DNA of 13,048 nt from Pseudomonadota bacterium (GTDB taxonomy: Bacteria; Myxococcota; Polyangia; Polyangiales; Polyangiaceae), in assembly GCA_023419055.1 (NCBI GenBank), contig JAEZYO010000335.1, positions 1 through 13,048 of the forward strand. Reading direction: 5' to 3'. This document shows positions 1 through 6,353 of this stretch, piece by piece. The translations under genes were made by a program, and so were the position numbers. The notes below the pieces were generated by a model. It did not search any database and was not told the origin of the DNA. It worked only from the letters and a program-made list of their open reading frames with translations. How positions within the stretch are numbered: position 1 is the first letter of the stretch; each line of letters starts with the position of its first letter.

Positions 1-762
1 CTCCGGAGCTCGGCGCTCGGCGAGCGCGAGGTCGGCTTGATCGTGGGCAGCGCGTTCGGAAACGTGGAGCGCTCGATCCGCTTCTTGCAGCGCCTCGCGG
101 CGCGCGGGCCGAAGCTCGCTAACCCCGCGGAGTTTCCTCACCTCGTGGCCTCGGCCGCCGCGGGTAACGCCTCCATCTACGCAGGCTTCCGCGGTCCGGT
201 GCTGACGGCGAGCGAACGCGAGCTCGCCGCCGAAGCGGCGCTCTCGCAGGCGATCGCTCTGTTCGAGCTGCCGGACGTCGACGCCATCGTGACCGGCGCG
301 GTCGCGGCGCGCGACGCCATCGTCGACCAGGTGCTCGGCGTTGCCAAGGGAGACACCTTACCCCGCGGCGAGGGCGCCGCTTTCGCGACTTTGGAGCGCG
401 AAGCGAACGCGCGGGCGCGTGGAGCTCGCGCGCTCGGTCGTCTGCTCCGGCACCGTGAAGTGCGGAGTGAGCTCCTCCGCGCGCTCGAGGACGAGGGCAG
501 ACCTGGACCGATGAGCGCCTTGATCCTCGCCGTGACGACGCCCGAGCTCCGGAGCAAACTCGAGGCTTCGGCGTGGGGAGGCGCGCGCCGCATCGACCTG
601 CTCCGGGAGGGGGGCAGGCACGAAGCGCTCGGCGCGTTCGCTCTCGCGCGGACCCTCGCCGAGCTCGCGGGAGGCGAGATCGCGGACGCCCTGATCGTGA
701 GTGGCTCGGACGAGCTCTGCTACCTGACTCGACTCGAAGCGACCTCCGGAGGTGGGACTTGA
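1..762 (+). CDS. Ketoacyl-synthase-like protein, Cys-less (chain-length-factor type), 5' truncated
   Basis: The frame is open from base 1, so the start lies upstream; 253 residues are visible. The early block GLIVGSAFGNVERS matches the N-lobe of beta-ketoacyl synthases, and RGEGAAFATLE followed by an ALIVSGSDE strand matches the C-lobe, so most of a thiolase-fold subunit is present. Where active synthases carry the nucleophile in a TAC motif, this protein reads VLTASERE, with Ser encoded at 211-213. A His survives in the region of the last catalytic His (GRHEALGAFAL), but with no Cys condensation is not expected. Cys-less paralogues commonly act as chain-length-factor partners of an active synthase in type II fatty-acid/polyketide systems. 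Its stop overlaps the start of the next gene, which has an intact active site, so a heterodimer with that protein is the natural reading (inference). The pathway cannot be decided from this end alone; aryl-polyene-like is one option. Confidence 0.85.
   Translation, partial: LRSSALGEREVGLIVGSAFGNVERSIRFLQRLAARGPKLANPAEFPHLVASAAAGNASIYAGFRGPVLTASERELAAEAALSQAIALFELPDVDAIVTGAVAARDAIVDQVLGVAKGDTLPRGEGAAFATLEREANARARGARALGRLLRHREVRSELLRALEDEGRPGPMSALILAVTTPELRSKLEASAWGGARRIDLLREGGRHEALGAFALARTLAELAGGEIADALIVSGSDELCYLTRLEATSGGGT
748..753 (+). promoter_or_regulatory. Ribosome binding site GGAGGT fixing a TTG start
   Basis: GGAGGT lies five bases before a TTG codon at 759-761. It is the only strong Shine-Dalgarno near the beginning of the fused ketoacyl synthase. 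No in-frame ATG is available there, and the next in-frame candidates (GTG at 768 and 774) sit too far from it. It lies inside the end of the upstream gene, so the two genes are probably translationally coupled. Confidence 0.75.
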
Positions 763-2666
763 AGCCGGTGTCGGTGATCGCGGCTGGAGCCGTCTCGGCC
801 CTCGGCGTGGGCGTCGAGGCCTACGATCCCGGGCGCGCCGGGGAGCCCCCGCCCTCGGCGCTCGAACTCGATCCGGAGCTCGAGCGCGCCGGACTGCGAA
901 CCAGGCTTTCGGGGCGCGTTCGGGCCGCGCTCCCGCCGGCCGCGGATCGCGCCGAGAGCTTGCTCCTCGCGGCGGCCCGGGGGCTCACCTCCGCGCTCGA
1001 CCCCTCGGTCCCGGATTTTCGGACGCGAAGGGTCGGGCTCTGTATCGGCACCTCGGGCGGCGGACTGCCGAGCCTCGAGCAGGCGCTCGAGCAGAGGGCG
1101 GAAGGGCGTCCGCTCGACGCTTCGCTCGCTCGAGGAGCGTTCTATTTCGGGGCGCTCGACGCCCTGCGCCGCGAGCTCGGGATCGAGCCGCTCGAAGAAG
1201 TGCTCGTGCTCTCGGCCTGCTCGTCCAGCACGGTCGCCATCGGGCTCGGCGCTCGCTGGCTCGACGCGGGCCGCGTGGATCTGGTGATCGCCGGAGGTTT
1301 CGACGCGCTCACGCTGTTCATCGCTGCCGGATTCGAGTCCTTGCGCGCCACCTCGGGGGCTCCGCCGCAACCGTTCCGCGTCGGACGCGAAGGCATGGCG
1401 CTCGGTGAGGGCGCGGCGCTCTTGGCGCTCACCCGTGCGGATGAGCCCGACCGTGGACGGCTCGGGTACGTGCTCGGGTTCGGAGCCTCCTCGGACGCCG
1501 TGCACGTGACCGCCCCCGACCGAACGGGCGCGGGGCTTTCGCGCGCAGCCGGGCGCGCGCTCGCCGACGCGGGGCTCGCCCCGTCACGGATCGATCTCGT
1601 GAGCGCGCACGCGACCGCCACGCCCTACAACGACGCCGCCGAGGCCAACGCGATCGAGCTCGCGCACGGCGTGGCCCCCGAGCGCGCGGGGGTGCAGCCC
1701 TTCAAGGCGGTGATCGGTCACACGTTGGGCGCCGCGGGCGCTCTCGAGTCGCTCTCGGCGCTGCGCGCGCTCGCGACGGCGATCTTGCCGGCGGCGCCCG
1801 GCAAGGGCGCGGTGGAGCCGAACTTGCGGGCGCGCTTGCTCGAGCGGAACATGGCGGGAAACCCGGCGTTCGCGCTCAAGCTCAGCGCGGCGTTCGGCGG
1901 AGCGAACGCCGCGCTCGTGCTCGGTACGCGGCGGCCCGATCGCTCTCCGGCGCGCGTCACCCGCTCGGTGCGCCTCGAGCTCGTCGGCACGCCGTGCAGC
2001 GAGCTCGACGAAGCGGCTCTCGCCGCTCGACTCGGCGTGGACCCGCTCCGCCTCGCGCGACTCGATCCGCTTTCTCGGCTCGGCGTGGCCGCGTGCGCCG
2101 CTCTCCTCGCGGAGCGAGAGGGAGCGCTTCCGGAGGGAACCGGCGTGGTGGCGGGCAGCGCAGGGGCGACGCTCGAGCGCAACGAAGCGCATCACGCGCG
2201 CCTCCGCGAGCGCGGAGCGCGCGGCGCCGAGCCGCGGCGCTTCCCGTCGACGTCTCCGAACCTGATCGCCGGGGAGTGCAGCATCCTCTTCGGGCTGAAG
2301 GGTCCGGCGTTCACGGTCGGGGCGAGCTCGAGCGCCGCGCTCGAGGCGCTCTCGACCGGTTACGACCTGGTCGAGGCGGGAGACGCGCCAGCCGTCCTCG
2401 TCGTGGCCGCCGAAGAGTCGGGCGTCGTCACGAGTGAGCTCGCCGCGGTGGCGGGCCTGCCGGTTCCGGCGCCCGGAGCGGTCGCCCTCTTGCTCACCGC
2501 CTGTGATGACTCGATCCCGCAGAGAGAGCGCGTGGATCGGGCAGCGCTGGCCTCGTTGCAGCTCGAGGTGCGTCGGACCGGTGGCCGGTTCACTGAGACG
2601 GCGCCCGGGGTTCCCACCTTGCTCGAGGGGCTCCGCCGGCTCGGCTTCTCCTCGCGACTTGCCTAG
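759..2666 (+). CDS. Beta-ketoacyl synthase fused to a Cys-less half ketoacyl synthase
   Basis: A 635-residue protein. Residues about 1-400 form a complete beta-ketoacyl-ACP synthase: nucleophile Cys154 in LSACSSS, His284 in SAHATATPYND, Lys316 and His321 in FKAVIGHTLGAAG, then the C-terminal FGGANAALVLG strand. This domain should perform decarboxylative Claisen condensation on ACP-bound chains in the cytoplasm. Residues about 410-635 repeat only the N-lobe (GTGVVAGSAGATLERN, then GPAFTVGASSSAALEAL). Here the nucleophile position is Ser523 and no His-containing C-lobe follows before the stop, so it resembles the small chain-length-factor-like synthase proteins of aryl-polyene-type clusters. 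The TTG start at 759 overlaps the preceding stop (TTGA) and has a GGAGGT site. The fusion plus the upstream Cys-less paralogue implies one active and two non-catalytic synthase units. The frame stays open and codon use looks uniform across the junction, so this is unlikely to be a sequencing fusion. Confidence 0.87.
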   Translation: MKPVSVIAAGAVSALGVGVEAYDPGRAGEPPPSALELDPELERAGLRTRLSGRVRAALPPAADRAESLLLAAARGLTSALDPSVPDFRTRRVGLCIGTSGGGLPSLEQALEQRAEGRPLDASLARGAFYFGALDALRRELGIEPLEEVLVLSACSSSTVAIGLGARWLDAGRVDLVIAGGFDALTLFIAAGFESLRATSGAPPQPFRVGREGMALGEGAALLALTRADEPDRGRLGYVLGFGASSDAVHVTAPDRTGAGLSRAAGRALADAGLAPSRIDLVSAHATATPYNDAAEANAIELAHGVAPERAGVQPFKAVIGHTLGAAGALESLSALRALATAILPAAPGKGAVEPNLRARLLERNMAGNPAFALKLSAAFGGANAALVLGTRRPDRSPARVTRSVRLELVGTPCSELDEAALAARLGVDPLRLARLDPLSRLGVAACAALLAEREGALPEGTGVVAGSAGATLERNEAHHARLRERGARGAEPRRFPSTSPNLIAGECSILFGLKGPAFTVGASSSAALEALSTGYDLVEAGDAPAVLVVAAEESGVVTSELAAVAGLPVPAPGAVALLLTACDDSIPQRERVDRAALASLQLEVRRTGGRFTETAPGVPTLLEGLRRLGFSSRLA

Positions 2667-2669
2667 GGC

Positions 2670-2695
2670 GGGGGCCTTTGGCAAGGTCGGCCCCC
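2670..2695 (+). terminator. GC-rich hairpin after the ketoacyl-synthase gene
   Basis: GGGGGCC (2670-2676) pairs perfectly with GGCCCCC (2689-2695) around a 12-base loop, starting three bases after the stop codon. There is no T-tract, so it is only a candidate terminator. It could also be an mRNA-stabilising or attenuating stem ahead of the next gene. Confidence 0.45.
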
Positions 2696-2723
2696 GGAAT
2701 GCGCCGGCTTGGTCCGGCGTTCC
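2696..2723 (+). terminator. Second, bulged hairpin directly abutting the first
   Basis: GGAA (2696-2699) pairs with TTCC (2720-2723). After a TG bulge, CGCCGG (2702-2707) pairs with CCGGCG (2714-2719), leaving a six-base loop CTTGGT. It follows the previous hairpin without a gap and ends 21 bases before the lipoprotein ATG. Without a T-tract it may serve as a tandem terminator or as a structured 5' leader. Confidence 0.4.
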
Positions 2724-2744
2724 AGGCGAAGTCCTCCTACGACC

Positions 2745-3221
2745 ATGCGTCCCGCCGCCCTGTTCCTGGTTCTTTTCGGTCTGCTCTCGGCAAGCTGCTC
2801 GAAGCAGTACATCCCCAACACCGACGTCGAAGAGAACGACTTCAACCGCAAGGTCGTGGAGTTCTGCGAGGAGTATCGGCACGCGGTCGAGCGCCGCAAC
2901 GTCGCGCTGCTCCTGAAGCTCGCCGACAAGAGCTACTACGAGGACGGGGGCAACATCGACGCGAGCGACGACCTCGATTACTCGGGCCTCAAGGACTACC
3001 TCGAGACCGAGTTCCGCAAGGTGAGCGCGGTGCGCTACGAGATCCGCTACCGCGAGGTCAGCCGCGGACGGAACGACCGCATCTTCGTCGATTTCACGTA
3101 CAGCGCGAGCTACAAGCTCCCGACGGGCGAGGGGACCAGCGTCTGGCGTCGTAAGGTCGCGGACAATCGTCTCGAGCTCCTCGAGCAAGACGACGCGTTC
3201 AGGATCGTCGCCGGCATGTAG
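2745..3221 (+). CDS. Small lipoprotein with NTF2-like domain
   Basis: A 158-residue protein starting at an ATG. Residues 1-17 form a signal peptide (MRPAALFLVLFGLL) ending at Cys18 in SASC. That is a slightly atypical lipobox because position -3 is Ser with Leu just before it, so export and lipidation are likely but not certain. Residues about 30-158 show the helix-then-curved-sheet pattern of NTF2/SnoaL-like folds: FNRKVVEFCEEYRHAVERRN, then LLKLADKSYYEDGG, then alternating strands such as RIFVDFTYSASYKL and a final AFRIVAGM strand. Such folds bind small ligands or act as protein modules, and no catalytic residue set can be assigned. No good ribosome site is visible. An upstream GTG in the same frame (2709) would spoil the signal peptide, so the ATG was chosen. 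It converges with the minus-strand operon, leaving a 15-base gap. Confidence 0.75.
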   Translation: MRPAALFLVLFGLLSASCSKQYIPNTDVEENDFNRKVVEFCEEYRHAVERRNVALLLKLADKSYYEDGGNIDASDDLDYSGLKDYLETEFRKVSAVRYEIRYREVSRGRNDRIFVDFTYSASYKLPTGEGTSVWRRKVADNRLELLEQDDAFRIVAGM

Positions 3222-3236
3222 CGGCGAACCTCGACT

Positions 3237-3902
3237 TTACTGGACCAGGAAGGCGCACGAGTTGCCGTCGAGGACGCGGAGCGGCGTCTTCTTCCCCTCG
3301 GGCAGCAAGTTCCAGACGGCGCGCCGATCTTTCGCCCTGAGCGTGTAGGTGAGCGTCAGCCGCGCGTCGTGCGCCACGACTGACGGCATGACCTCTTTCC
3401 AGAGGTCTTGAACGATGCAGTTCGGATCGGCGAGGCCCACGCTGGCTGCGCGAGTTTCATTGCGTTTTTCGAGTCCGCTCGGGGTCACCGTGATCACGAG
3501 GTGCTGCTTGGCGAGGCCGGAGCCTGGGCCCACCGCCGCGCCTGCCGGCTTCCCGAACCAGGCTTCGAGTTTCCCCGCTGGCGCCAGGCGACCGCCCTGA
3601 AATGGCCCGATCTCCATCGCGGCGAGCACCGCTTCGGGGTTCCACTGGTGGGCCGCCGAGCGAGCGCGCGCGTAGGCTTCGTCCGGATCGAACACCGTCT
3701 CCGGGGCGGCGCGCTCGGCCACGCTCGGCGCAGCCGGCGCTTTCGCGAGCGCGGAAGCGTTCGTCTCGGCTCGGCGCTTCGAGGCGCCGACACCGATGAA
3801 GACTCCGATGCCGATCAGGGCGGCCCCTGCCGTCACCACGAAGGTCGGCCAGGGAAAGGCCTTGCTGCGCGGGGGACGTGGCCGGACAACGTCGGGCTGC
3901 AC
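3237..3902 (-). CDS. Single-pass membrane protein with extracytoplasmic domain, function unknown
   Basis: A 221-residue protein starting at GTG, only four bases after the stop of the upstream lipoprotein gene and without its own Shine-Dalgarno, so translation is probably coupled. Residues 1-18 are basic and Pro-rich (RPRPPRSK). Residues about 20-40 (FVVTAGAALIGIGVFIGVGA) form one membrane span followed by KRR. An Ala-rich linker to about residue 75 precedes the folded domain. The C-terminal part holds two Cys, in ADPNCIVQDLW and in the last residues NSCAFLVQ, which could form a disulfide in the periplasm. The layout of anchor, low-complexity linker and small C-terminal domain resembles envelope adaptor proteins, but no family was recognised. 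It is the last gene of the minus-strand operon. Confidence 0.72.
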   Translation of the reverse strand: MQPDVVRPRPPRSKAFPWPTFVVTAGAALIGIGVFIGVGASKRRAETNASALAKAPAAPSVAERAAPETVFDPDEAYARARSAAHQWNPEAVLAAMEIGPFQGGRLAPAGKLEAWFGKPAGAAVGPGSGLAKQHLVITVTPSGLEKRNETRAASVGLADPNCIVQDLWKEVMPSVVAHDARLTLTYTLRAKDRRAVWNLLPEGKKTPLRVLDGNSCAFLVQ

Positions 3903-3906
3903 CCGA

Positions 3907-4560
3907 TCAGGGTAGCCGAAAGTCTTCGACGATTTCAGCGATCACGTAGCGCTCGCCCAGGGGCCGCAGCAAAAAGAACAATTCATCGCCGAGGAGCCGG
4001 GTCCGGCCCGTCCACGAGGTGCGCACCTTGGCGTGGACCACCAGATCAGTGCCCTCGGCGTCCACGAAGTTCGGCCGCGTGCCCGCGAGCCGCCCGAGAT
4101 CTTGAGGCCGGTAGGTCTCGAGCTCGGACTCGCGGAAAAGTACTTCGTCCGCGAGGGAGGCGTAGTCGAGCTGCGAAAAGCGCGCGCGCCAGAAGGCGCG
4201 CACCGGCTGGCGCTGCGAGCCGCTGTCGACCCACGCATCGGCCGAGACGAGCTCGTCGAGCTTCTCCGGCGCTTCTTGCACGACCGCCGCGAAGAACTCT
4301 CGCACCACCGTTCGCGCGGCGCGCGGATCGGGCGGAGCCGAGAGCACCACGAGCCCATCGAGCGTTTTGGCGCTCTCCGTCACCGTCGGCAGAGACGGCG
4401 CGGGATCCACGGCAACGCCCGGTGGTTTGCGCGGCTCCTCCGGGAACGAGCTCACCGTCTCGAAGGTGGCGGGGCGCGTGCCGCAGCCCCACGCGAACGT
4501 CAGGTAGAGCGCCCCGAGGGCGCTCCCCACGAATCTACAGTTGCTCGACCGCAGGATCAT
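3907..4560 (-). CDS. Probable lipoprotein with NTF2/SnoaL-like domain
   Basis: A 217-residue protein from the ATG at 4560 (a GTG two codons earlier is possible). Basic residues followed by FVGSALGALYLTFAWGC form a signal peptide with a candidate lipidated Cys at residue 26. The lipobox AWGC is imperfect, so plain secretion or an anchored signal cannot be excluded. A Pro-rich linker follows. From about residue 80 the pattern ARTVVREFFAAVVQEAPEKLDELVSADAW, given here by position as residues 80-108, is the typical first helices of an NTF2-like fold; strands then end in ERYVIAEIVEDFRL. The start lies inside the end of the amidotransferase-like gene, and the stop is four bases before the next gene, so the three genes form one operon. 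A shorter GTG start (4530) lies just after that upstream stop, but would leave a signal peptide with little positive charge. No enzymatic role is evident. Confidence 0.73.
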   Translation of the reverse strand: MILRSSNCRFVGSALGALYLTFAWGCGTRPATFETVSSFPEEPRKPPGVAVDPAPSLPTVTESAKTLDGLVVLSAPPDPRAARTVVREFFAAVVQEAPEKLDELVSADAWVDSGSQRQPVRAFWRARFSQLDYASLADEVLFRESELETYRPQDLGRLAGTRPNFVDAEGTDLVVHAKVRTSWTGRTRLLGDELFFLLRPLGERYVIAEIVEDFRLP

Positions 4561-5365
4561 CCGCACGCGTGAGCGTCACTATCGATCGCTCCGGCACGGC
4601 CGTCCAGCGCGGAGCCACCGCTTCGAGCTCCGAGGCGACGAGCGTGAAGTGCGTGCTGTCGATGCTCGGGATCCGCGCGCGCCGCAGGCCCTCTTCACCG
4701 AGCAGCTCCTCGATGTCGAACTTCCCCTTGAGGACGCGGTACGCCATGTTCCCGTTGCGGTGAACCGCTACCAGGCGCTCCCCGTTCGTCACCAGGATGT
4801 CGCCGGTGTTGGGCTCGAACCCCTCTTCCGCGGAGAGGCGATCGACCAGGGACACCGACGCCCGGAGCGCCGCCCGCATCGCCTCGGCGCTCACGTTCGC
4901 GTCGTGAAGGCTGCCGGAGTCATGCAGGAAGGAGAGGAACAGATAGAAGAAGAGCTCGCTGTCGGTCTCGCCGCGCACGTTCCGCCGCAAGAACTCGGGC
5001 TGTGAAGCGAGCAAGCGATCGCGCAGCCGCTCGAAGCCGGTGATCGTGCCGGTCTGCGCCCAGAGCCAGGACCGATAACGGAACGGGTGCGTGTTCTCCG
5101 TGCGGAGACCGCCGACGCTCGCGCGCCGCACGTGCGCGAGCAGGATGTCGGTGCGAAGGTCGCTCGCTGCCTCGACCAGATCGATCTCGGGGCGCTCGTC
5201 GATGGGGCGACGCCGGAGCAAGACCTCTCCTGCTTGATAGAACCCGAGCCCCCAACCGAGTGCTTCATCGCCGCGGCGGCGCACCTTGAGCTCGCTCGCG
5301 TTCGACTCGAGCACGCGAGCACCCAAATCGGGTCGATTGCCGATGAAGCCAAACATTCTCACCAT
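4535..5365 (-). CDS. Class II glutamine amidotransferase-like protein, probably catalytically dead
   Basis: A 276-residue protein. The ATG at 5365 was chosen because GGAG lies eight bases upstream and because MVRMFGF aligns with the MCRLFGF opening of YafJ/GATase_4-type class II amidotransferases. Retained hallmarks are GWG (37-39), HVRRAS (78-83), NTHPF (91-95) and TDSE (134-137), so the glutamine-pocket framework persists. In this family the nucleophile is Cys2 after Met removal; here residue 2 is Val and no Cys lies near the N-terminus. The usual AHNG oxyanion segment reads AQTG (103-106). Both losses argue against glutamine hydrolysis and for a binding, scaffold or regulatory role (inference). 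The C-terminal half (DILVTNGERLVAVHRNG, then TLVASEL) keeps the family's later strands. It is first in the operon with a lipoprotein and a membrane protein, yet has no signal peptide, so it is cytoplasmic. Confidence 0.82.
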   Translation of the reverse strand: MVRMFGFIGNRPDLGARVLESNASELKVRRRGDEALGWGLGFYQAGEVLLRRRPIDERPEIDLVEAASDLRTDILLAHVRRASVGGLRTENTHPFRYRSWLWAQTGTITGFERLRDRLLASQPEFLRRNVRGETDSELFFYLFLSFLHDSGSLHDANVSAEAMRAALRASVSLVDRLSAEEGFEPNTGDILVTNGERLVAVHRNGNMAYRVLKGKFDIEELLGEEGLRRARIPSIDSTHFTLVASELEAVAPRWTAVPERSIVTLTRADDPAVEQL

Positions 5366-5373
5366 GCGCTCTA

Positions 5374-5377
5374 CTCC
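5374..5377 (-). promoter_or_regulatory. Shine-Dalgarno GGAG deciding the amidotransferase-like start
   Basis: On the minus strand GGAG is followed by eight bases and then ATG at 5365. This favours the MVRMFGF start over the in-frame codon at 5419, which would add 18 residues with no counterpart in the family. It also supports the conclusion that no Cys follows the initiator Met. Confidence 0.6.
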
Positions 5378-5419
5378 GCTCGCGGGCTCCAGCGAGATCG
5401 TCACGCGAAGCCAGATCAA

Positions 5420-5448
5420 ATCATACCGCCCGCGAGGCCATCGCGCAT
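5420..5448 (-). promoter_or_regulatory. Candidate promoter of the minus-strand operon
   Basis: Reading the minus strand, TATGAT (5425 to 5420) matches five of six bases of the sigma-70 -10 box in an otherwise GC-rich stretch. The hexamer 17 bases upstream, ATGCGC (5448 to 5443), is a poor -35. The transcript would begin near 5413 and carry a leader of roughly 48 bases. The CCGAGT palindrome is centred at 5458, about 45 bases upstream of that start, where an activator could compensate for the weak -35. Confidence 0.4.
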
Positions 5449-5451
5449 GCT

Positions 5452-5530
5452 CCGAGTGACTCGGCCTGCCAGCCGAGTCCGCGTGGTCGACTCATACCTC
5501 CGCGCACCTCGCTCTGTTTCACACCCGAGT
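5452..5530. promoter_or_regulatory. Cluster of four CCGAGT sites, candidate operator
   Basis: CCGAGT occurs at 5452-5457, inverted (ACTCGG) at 5459-5464, and direct again at 5473-5478 and 5525-5530. The first two form a perfect palindrome CCGAGT-G-ACTCGG. The second and third also sit in an 8-base-pair inverted repeat (5458-5465 with 5472-5479, loop CTGCCA). Direct copies are 21 and 52 bases apart, about two and five helical turns, so they would face the same side of the DNA. The array lies between the two divergent promoters, with the last copy 14 bases before TTGACA. No regulator gene is visible in the window. Confidence 0.45.
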
Positions 5531-5543
5531 CAGGGGGCTCGCG

Positions 5544-5572
5544 TTGACAGCTCGGCGTGGTGGGCCATTCTG
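5544..5572 (+). promoter_or_regulatory. Candidate promoter of the plus-strand operon
   Basis: A perfect -35 hexamer TTGACA lies at 5544-5549. The -10 side is weak: CATTCT at 5566-5571 (16-base spacer) is the best partner. Transcription would start near 5578-5580, giving a very short leader of about ten bases before the ATG at 5588. The -35 match is notable in this composition, but the weak -10 keeps the call tentative. Confidence 0.4.
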
Positions 5573-5587
5573 AGAACTGGGACGCGC

Positions 5588-6334
5588 ATGGATCTTCCCG
5601 ACTTCAGAGAAGCGCTGCTCGCGGTGATGGAAGACAAGCGCCACTGGGCGTGGCCTGCGTTCACCTCGGGCCTCGTGCCGCGCGACCGGCTGCACGTGCA
5701 CCTCGAGCAGGAGTACGCGACTTACGTCCGGGATTTTCCGGTGCTCGTCGCGCGCGCTTACGTCGCCTGTCCGGTAGCGGAGGCGCGTCGCGAGCTCATC
5801 GCGAACGTCTACGAGGAAGAGACCGGCGGCCTGGTCGCGGGGCGCCCCCACCCGGAGCTGTTCCTGGAGTATCCCCGGGGGTTGGGCATGGATTTGAAGC
5901 GCTTCGAGCATGTGGAGCTGCTCTCTGCCGCCGCGGACTATCGAGCCTTTCTGGACCAGGCGACCCAAACACGGGGCTGGGCAGTTGCCGCCGCGGTCAC
6001 GACCCTGTTCTTGGAGGGCACGGCGAACGAACGTGCCGAACTCGCAGGTGCTGCGCCTCCTCCCGCGCCGCTCGGCGAACACCCGCTCGTCAAGCACTAC
6101 GGCCTACCGCTCGAGTCGCTCGCCCTCACGAAGGCGCACCGCGCGGTCGAAGGCTCACACCGTCAGGCGGCTTGGCGGGTGGTGCTCGACTTCGTCGCCG
6201 ACGCCGATCGTCCTCGGGTGGTCGCTGCCATGCAAGACGCCCTTTCGAGCTGGAAGGCCTACCGGGACGAGGTAGCTCGCGCTTGCGGAGTCGTGCGGGG
6301 CCCGGACGGAACCCCCCAACGCTCCGCGAAGTAG
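5588..6334 (+). CDS. Haem-oxygenase-fold diiron-type protein (PqqC/TenA/CADD-like)
   Basis: A 248-residue, mostly helical, soluble protein starting at an ATG. Its length and helical blocks fit the haem-oxygenase-like superfamily that includes PqqC, TenA and the iron-dependent oxidases (HDOs). Candidate metal ligands are seen in family-like order: Glu78 with His88 (YEEETGGLVAGRPH), Glu143 (TTLFLEGTANE), and His184-x3-Glu188-x2-His191 (KAHRAVEGSH). The last follows the H-x3-D/E-x2-H signature of diiron members. The metal site is inferred from spacing, not proven, and the substrate is unknown. HDOs carry out O2-dependent oxidations, from C-C or N-C cleavage to pABA formation. It is first in a plus-strand run of four genes, 19 bases before the next, and divergent from the amidotransferase-like gene. 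The reading frame is open further upstream, but the ATG at 5588 begins the conserved-looking MDLPDFREALLAVM helix. Confidence 0.72.
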   Translation: MDLPDFREALLAVMEDKRHWAWPAFTSGLVPRDRLHVHLEQEYATYVRDFPVLVARAYVACPVAEARRELIANVYEEETGGLVAGRPHPELFLEYPRGLGMDLKRFEHVELLSAAADYRAFLDQATQTRGWAVAAAVTTLFLEGTANERAELAGAAPPPAPLGEHPLVKHYGLPLESLALTKAHRAVEGSHRQAAWRVVLDFVADADRPRVVAAMQDALSSWKAYRDEVARACGVVRGPDGTPQRSAK

Positions 6335-6353
6335 TGGTAGCCTTCGCGCCGAG

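Noticed and set aside
573..758. Earlier start for the fused synthase inside the upstream gene
   Set aside because: The added residues are an Arg-rich out-of-frame reading of the upstream gene, while TTG at 759 has a well-placed GGAGGT.
740..775. Frameshift splitting one synthase gene into two
   Set aside because: The upstream protein ends after a complete C-lobe-like strand and the downstream protein begins a new N-lobe with its own ribosome site, so two genes explain the data better.
1584..3188. Minus-strand open frame of 534 codons across the fused synthase and the small lipoprotein gene
   Set aside because: It runs antisense to two genes with clear motifs, its translation is Arg/Glu-rich with no recognisable domain, and it spans a gene boundary with hairpins. 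It is typical of high-GC antisense open frames.
3408..4763. Plus-strand open frame of 451 codons across the minus-strand operon
   Set aside because: It is antisense to three genes with good signal peptides or family motifs, its product is Arg/Ala/Pro-rich without motifs, and it crosses operon junctions.
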